NCBI GenBank assembly: GCA_018292915.2
Contig: JACVVK020000094.1
Span: 31,001 to 95,000, forward strand
Direction of reading: 5' to 3'
Length of the DNA stretch: 64,000 bases
Source: Batillaria attramentaria
Taxonomy: Eukaryota; Mollusca; Gastropoda; Batillariidae
This document shows positions 58,847-64,000 of the stretch, in pieces (position 1 is the stretch's first letter; each line of letters opens with the position of its first letter). Made by a program: the position numbers and the translations under genes. Below the pieces are notes generated by a model that was not told the origin of the DNA, made no database searches, and saw nothing but the letters and a program-made list of their open reading frames with translations.

Positions 58847-61800
58847 ATGGCGGGGTATGCGGCAGCATTTCTGCTAGTGCTGGGAGTTTGTCACTCGTCG
58901 GTTTGGGGCCACAGGGGGCATGCAACTCGTTATAAACCGACATGGGAGTCCCTGGACACGAGGCCCATACCCGACTGGTACAATGATGCCAAGTTCGGCA
59001 TCTTCTTGCACTGGGGGGTGTTCTCCGTGCCAGCTATCAAAGCGTGGTTGTGGGAGCTGTGGAAAGGGCCCAACCCAGAAGCGGATATAGTTGAATTTAT
59101 GATGGAAAACTACCCTCCAGATTTCACGTACGCTGACTTTGCACCACAGTTCACCGCCGAGTTCTTTGATCCATACCGATGGGCGGAAATCTTCAACGCT
59201 TCGGGTGCACGGTATGCCCCAACTGCTCGGCGTACCGGTATTTGTGATACGAACAAGGATACGATAATGGAATGTATTTAAACGGCAACAGGCAGAATAA
59301 TAATAATAATGAATTGTACTTTTATAGCGCAAAATTCTCACAAAGTGACTCAGTGCGTGCACTCCCAAACTCATGTACCAACAAATATGCAAACACACAC
59401 ACACACACACACAGAGCAGCTGAATCAGGAGGAGGTAATCAAATGTGGCAATCACACTGCTGACTTGTGCTGTTTCTTGTATATGCATGCATGAATGGGG
59501 TGCGCACGCTAGTGAACATGCATAACACAGCATACATATATCGATTGACATATTTACAGCCAGTTGCTTCCATCTTGGCATATGTAATGCATTGTGCAGT
59601 GTAATAACTTTAGCGACTGCTAAAAAAGAACAAAAGCCAAAAAAATTCATTGGCACTTAGGCACTTTTTCCAGATGTTGCAATGCAGAATTTTTTCTGAT
59701 TTGTACATTAACTTTTTAATGAATACAATTCAGTATTTGTGACCAGGTATGTTGTGCTAACCACCAAGCATCATGAGGGATTCTGTCTTTGGCCGTCAAA
59801 ATACTCGTGGAACTGGAATGCGATGGATGTCGGACCAAACAGGGACCTTGTGGGTATGTCTGACGAAGTTTTCAAAGAGACAGGCAGTTGCACCTACAGG
59901 GCCGGATCAAGGGGTATAGAAGGGGGGGGTTCCAAAATTTTTTGGGGGGGTTTGGGGGTCTCCCCCAATGGGGGTGCAGGGGGCATCAGGACAGCTTGAA
60001 AGCCTATGTCTAAGCTGTTTATCAAGGTTTGTAGACAAGATTGTAATCTTTTCTTATGAGCTTCATGACAATCCAAACAAGAAAACAGAGTTAGCGGTAG
60101 TATAGATCTCTCACATTTTTTAAGAGGATGCATGCAAGAGAAGCTTTTTTACACAAAGAGAAAAAACATGCTTTCCACTGACCTTTCGGGTGTAGCTGAC
60201 ATTGGCCGGTCTGCTATTTTTAGCCAGTATCACTTAGCAACGGGCATCTTATCGCCCGCTCGCGCAGTCAGTCTGTGCTGTGACTGTACGTGTGGCCTCT
60301 TGCTGCCGCGGTAGCACTGTGGTACTGGGTTTACCCGGCGACAGGGATCAAGACACTGTTTGCCGGCATCGGATGGGTGCGCTCCGAGGGCGGAAGGGCG
60401 GGGGGGGGGGGGGGGGGGGGGGGGGTACCACTTTTCTCATCGGATTTGACCATGAATAAATTTGGGTCCCGGCTGACATGGATTAAAAAAAAACAAAAAC
60501 AAAAAAAAAACAAAAAACGTCCATCTACAGGTACATGTCATTTGCAGGGGGGGGGGTTCCAGAACCTGTGGAACCCCCCCCTGGATCCGGCCCTGACCTA
60601 ACAAACTTTAGGAAAACATACAGATAACCAAACGTCTTAATGAAACCGTGGATATTTGGTAGGTTTGCTTCTTTGCTTTAGACATGAACAGATGTGCTTG
60701 GAATGGTGTCCGAGATCTGATTTTAACCATGGCCTTGCTGAAAAAGCCATGGAGGTAGCCTGGAATATTTCGGGCTCAGCACTATAGGGTTAAAAAGAAT
60801 ACTTGTACGACGTTTTTAAAGACTGATTGAAATCGGTGCTTCTCTGCACAAACTGAATCGCAAATGGAGCCCCTAACTCGCGACGCAGAGATAATGTGAA
60901 GGAAAACACTGACAATACGCACATTAATCGCTGTGTTGTGTTTTCAGGTGAACTAGCCAGTGCTGTGCGAGAGAAGAGTGGCTTGAAGTTTGGGACATAC
61001 CATTCACTGTATGAGTTCTTCAATCCACTCTATCTGCAAGACAAGAAGAACCAGTACCGCACTCAGAATTTTATTGCAGTGAGTGAAGGAACTGGGCAAG
61101 CATTCTATTGTCACTGCACTGCACTGCACTGCACTGCACTACACAAGACCAAATATACGCTAATAGTAATAAGCTCATTACTATAGGCGCTTTATCCCAA
61201 CATTTGGCTCAAAGTGCTGCACGCTAAACCCAACACGCACGCTCACATGAATCGTACGCATTCTCTCTCACACTGGACATGAACACATTACAATCACGTG
61301 GTGCGAAGGGCCAGCTCAGCAATTTAAGTTTCGGAATTTTTAGAATTGCATTTATTTTTTAATTTTGTGGGCTGAACATTTCCAAAGCAGAGGGGGGAGG
61401 AAGCTGGAGTACCCGGAGAGAAACACCCAATGGTCGGCCTGAATGAACGGTGCCACATACAAGAAAGAAAAATTCTTCGTCCAGAGTGGGACTCGAACCT
61501 GACCTCTCACATTGGTGACTTAAGTCTTAACCACTAGACCACCGACCGCCCCACACTGAGACATATGTAGGCATGAATACCTGTGTGTATGTCTGAGTAT
61601 GTTTCATGTGTCTTAACTGACCCTAATGTTTATTTGACCCAAAATGATGAGAAGAAAAAATCATCAACATCGGCAATGACATCAGCCACATATAAAAAAA
61701 AACAAAGGAAAGAACAAACAACAACCACAACAACAACAACAAAAACCTGCAACCAAACAATAGCAAAGCTCGATTGTATGTTTAGAGCCAAGTATATGTC

Positions 61801-61985
61801 TTGTCTAATATCAACATACTGGTCCATTCCACTATTCATCATGGATGTTAAACAACTATGCTCACTTACTGACTTCACTATTCATTACAGCACCCTAAAT
61901 GCCTTCTGCTGATAGCATCATCCTTAGTTGGCTCACTTGTGTAACAAAGTGAGTCTTTGTAATAACCCTCCATCGTCTGTGTGTG

Positions 61986-62020
<35 letters not shown>

Positions 62021-63253
62021 GTGTCCACAGTAAACCTTAACATTAGCATTTTCTCAGAATCTACAAACAGCAGAGGCACCGAACTTGGCATGCTGATAAA
62101 CAGCCGACCTTTCAAAACATACCATATTGATTGACCTTGATTTGATTCCGTGTTGCATCAAAACTTGAGACAGTGGCGTATCATCCCCTACTGCTTCTGG
62201 TTTGCAGGAAAAAACAATGCCAGAGCTGTATGAATTGGTGAACAGGTACAAACCGGACATCGTTTGGTCAGATGGTGACTGGGAGGCTACGTCTAAGTAC
62301 TGGAATTCCACAGAATTCATTGCCTGGCTTTACAATGACAGGTTTGTGGCACAAGAAAAGATGTGCATTCCTGCCTCATGAAATCAGTGTCATTTTTTGC
62401 TCTGTGTATTTGTCTGTCTGTAGGTATTTTTATCATCACTCACTACAGGGACTCAGTATTGTTTAATTTTTTGTATGTGCGTGCGCGTGTGCGTGTTTGT
62501 GTGTGCGTTCGTGTGTGTGTGTGTGTGCGCATGTGTGTGTGTGCGCATGTGTGTGTGTGTGCGCACGTGTGTGTGTGCGCGCACGTGTGTGTGTGTGTGT
62601 GCACACGTGTGTGTGTGCGCACGTGTGTGTGTGTGTGCGCACGTGTGTGTGTGTTGCCACTGACTACACCTGTGGTGTCTTCTCCCCCTCCTTTTTTTTT
62701 TTAGCCCAGTGAAGGACACAGTAGTGACCAACGACCGATGGGGCAACGATACAAGATGTAAACATGGTGGATACTGGACCTGCCATGATTACTATAATCC
62801 AGGTCAGCTCAGCTTTCAATCATAAGTAATTTGAAAAAAAAAATCATTCCACTCCTTCGTTTTGAATGCATCAGGTATTTGAGATGAATGTTAGTGGTCT
62901 AAAGACCATGGTGTTCTGGTAGAAAAGGAATTTTATTCCCAAATGTACCCAATTTCCAGCAGTATTCCAAAGACCCAACCATCCCCCACCCTTTCCTTTT
63001 CTCACCTTGCATTCACCTAAATTGTGCAACTTCAGGCCTACATTCAGTCTCGAAGGAATATCGGAAAAAAAAATGCGAGAAATCACCTAGGTGATGCTGA
63101 AATCCTGTCAACTGTTTCAGGACTCATTCAGCAGCACAAGTTTGAAGATTCCACCATCATGGACAAGTACGGCTGGAGCTTCAGGAAAGCGCTGTCATTT
63201 AGTGACGTCCACACCATGGACGAATTAACGGACCTTCTAGCAGAGGTTGTCAG
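58847..63253 (+). CDS. FUCA1: GH29 alpha-L-fucosidase, gene 2, tandem paralogue (3' end outside window)
   Basis: Exons 58847-59211, 59747-59853, 60948-61078, 62208-62341, 62705-62802 and 63121-63253 encode 322 complete codons plus two bases; the C-terminal exons lie past the window. Exons 2 to 5 have exactly the lengths of gene 1 (107, 131, 134, 98) and exon 6 equals 6b (133). A signal peptide ([17 protein letters not shown]) precedes [43 protein letters not shown] (nucleophile Asp), [18 protein letters not shown] and HKFEDS (acid/base Glu, Phe in place of Trp). The tandem location and identical architecture show a local gene duplication. Intron phases match gene 1 throughout. No second version of exon 6 is visible up to 64000. 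Confidence 0.94.
59284..59340 (-). mobile_element. Short LINE/SINE 3' tail
   Basis: On the minus strand: TTTGCGCTATAAAAGTACAA then TTCATTATTATT. Same tail type as 22237-22330. Confidence 0.55.
59897..60595. mobile_element. hAT-like non-autonomous element
   Basis: Inverted ends CAGGGCCGGATCAAGGGG (left) and CAGGGCCGGATCCAGGGG (right, inverse complement), flanked by the direct repeat ACCTA. Sub-terminal G-rich (left) and C-rich (right) stretches and an internal poly-G (60400-60425). No transposase. It lies in intron 2 of fucosidase gene 2. The CAGGG ends suggest hAT, but the expected 8-bp target duplication is not clear. Confidence 0.75.
61167..61552 (-). mobile_element. SINE family 1, full-length copy
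   Basis: On the minus strand: head GGGGCGGTCGGTGGTCTAGT, a degraded B box (CAGGTTCGAGTCC), then body and tail as in other copies, (ATT/ATTAC) at 61167-61180. It lies in intron 3 of fucosidase gene 2. Confidence 0.9.
61928..62140. mobile_element. Fragment of the TCAAGGTCA repeat-core element with its hairpin end
   Basis: It starts GGCTCACTTGTGTAACAAAG, TGAGTC (hairpin CTCACTT..AAGTGAG), then ACCCTCCATCGTCTG, (TG)n, and CATTTTCTCAGAATCTACAA, ACTTGGCATGCTGATAAACA: the inverse of the right end of 15972-17453. It is cut after part of one unit. It ends about 70 bp before exon 4 of fucosidase gene 2. Confidence 0.82.
62475..62655. repeat. Alternating purine-pyrimidine GT/GC minisatellite
   Basis: Higher-order repeat of (GT)n broken by GCGCAT and GCGCACGT, about 180 bp, ending about 50 bp before the acceptor of fucosidase gene 2 exon 5. 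Strict purine-pyrimidine alternation favours Z-DNA. Confidence 0.9.
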
Positions 63254-63778
63254 GTATGTGCCAAGATGCAGTAGCAGCATCTGTTGCTGGGGGAAGGGGG
63301 TGGGGGGGGGGGGTAGGTTCTTTGAGAAATATCACTTTTTACCACTGTGACGGTTTTTTCAAAAACAGCAGCAGTGAACATGAGCACAAAACTTTATATG
63401 CAGGTGCGGATTAGAACTTTAACCTCCTATTAGTGATGACTCTGAGACCTCCCGCAATCCAGCCCTTGTTGTACATGGCTGCTGGGGTACATGCCTTTGT
63501 TCTTTAGGATGAGCACCACTTGATCACCTTGCGGGTGATTTCATGTGGTTTGCCGAGAGAGGCAGAGAGAAACATGACTTGTAAGTAAGAGAAATATCAG
63601 CTATGTAGAGTTAGAGGACAGGGGTACTGAGTGTCGGGGGGGGGGGGGGGGGGGGTGGGGGGGGGGGAGGGGGGGGGGGGGGGTTGGGGGGTGTCTAAGG
63701 GGCCCTAACAAAAAAAGAAAGAAGTAGCAAAAATAAACATAGTTTCATGCACTTTGGGTGTGACATTGGCAATCAAGG

Positions 63779-63811
<33 letters not shown>

Positions 63812-64000
63812 GAAAAAGAAAAAAAAAAAGCAAGCATATTTTTCATGCACTTTGGGTGCGACATTGGCAATCAATTCAAGGTCCCAACCCCCCACCCCCT
63901 AACCATGTTTCATATTATTTTGAGAAAGTGAACTGATCAGGCCTTGGGTACTGAAGGCTTAGGGAACACAGTGTAGGATTTGAGAATTTTTTTAAAGCCA
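63254..64000. other. Fucosidase gene 2 intron 6 (open to window end)
   Basis: Contains poly-G runs (63636-63684) and a poly-C run (63780-63802), with a short repeated phrase TTTCATGCACTTTGGGTG at 63742 and 63841. No exon recognised. Confidence 0.7.

Noticed and set aside
58874..59656. 260-codon open frame on the minus strand
   Set aside because: It is antisense to fucosidase gene 2 exon 1; no recognisable motif, composition follows from the coding strand.
60290..60601. 103-codon frame with poly-Gly
   Set aside because: Translation of poly-G inside the hAT-like element.
62363..62746. Overlapping Cys/Val and His/Thr-rich frames
   Set aside because: Translations of the GT/GC repeat; not genes.

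Overview
The window reads as nuclear DNA of an animal, most likely a marine mollusc and probably a gastropod. The coding sequence lies in short exons with GT/AG boundaries. The introns are full of CA/TG microsatellites, tRNA-derived SINEs, LINE fragments and cut-and-paste transposon remnants. The proteins resemble metazoan nuclear-encoded proteins. The species assignment is inference; no ribosomal or mitochondrial marker is present.

Layout. (1) 1-11233, plus strand: the 3' eleven exons of an ATF7IP (MCAF1) homologue, a SETDB1/MBD1 heterochromatin cofactor, followed by a long 3' region with a dead Tc1 element. (2) 15789-32029, minus strand: a complete 26-exon VPS35L gene (retriever complex), convergent with ATF7IP. 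The 26 exons join in phase into 971 codons plus a stop. (3) 34093-35426, plus strand: MED9 (Mediator) and GEMIN6 (SMN complex), about 200 bp apart. (4) 40619-44211, minus strand: CYBC1/EROS, the chaperone of the NADPH-oxidase cytochrome b subunit. (5) 45011-55574, plus strand: a complete GH29 alpha-L-fucosidase gene, divergent from CYBC1. (6) 58847 to the end, plus strand: a second tandem GH29 fucosidase that runs off the window.

The genes do not form one pathway. They are mostly conserved housekeeping genes (chromatin, endosomal recycling, transcription, snRNP assembly, oxidase chaperoning) followed by a tandem lysosomal/secreted glycosidase pair.

The most interesting observation is in the first fucosidase gene. 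The exon that encodes the catalytic acid/base loop is present twice in tandem (51181-51310 and 51470-51602). Both copies are open, have the same splice phases, are 3n+1 long and are only about half identical. Using both or neither would break the frame, so the locus looks like a mutually exclusive exon pair that swaps the active-site loop. Other notable items are a TIR- and hairpin-bounded element built of about 140-bp repeats, each carrying TCAAGGTCA nuclear-receptor-like half-sites, with relatives in both fucosidase genes; three tRNA-derived SINE families, two copies having clean 12-bp target duplications; remnants of THAP, FLYWCH, Harbinger, Tc1, hAT-like, piggyBac-like, Gypsy and LINE elements; and an intronic duplicate of an ATF7IP splice-acceptor region.
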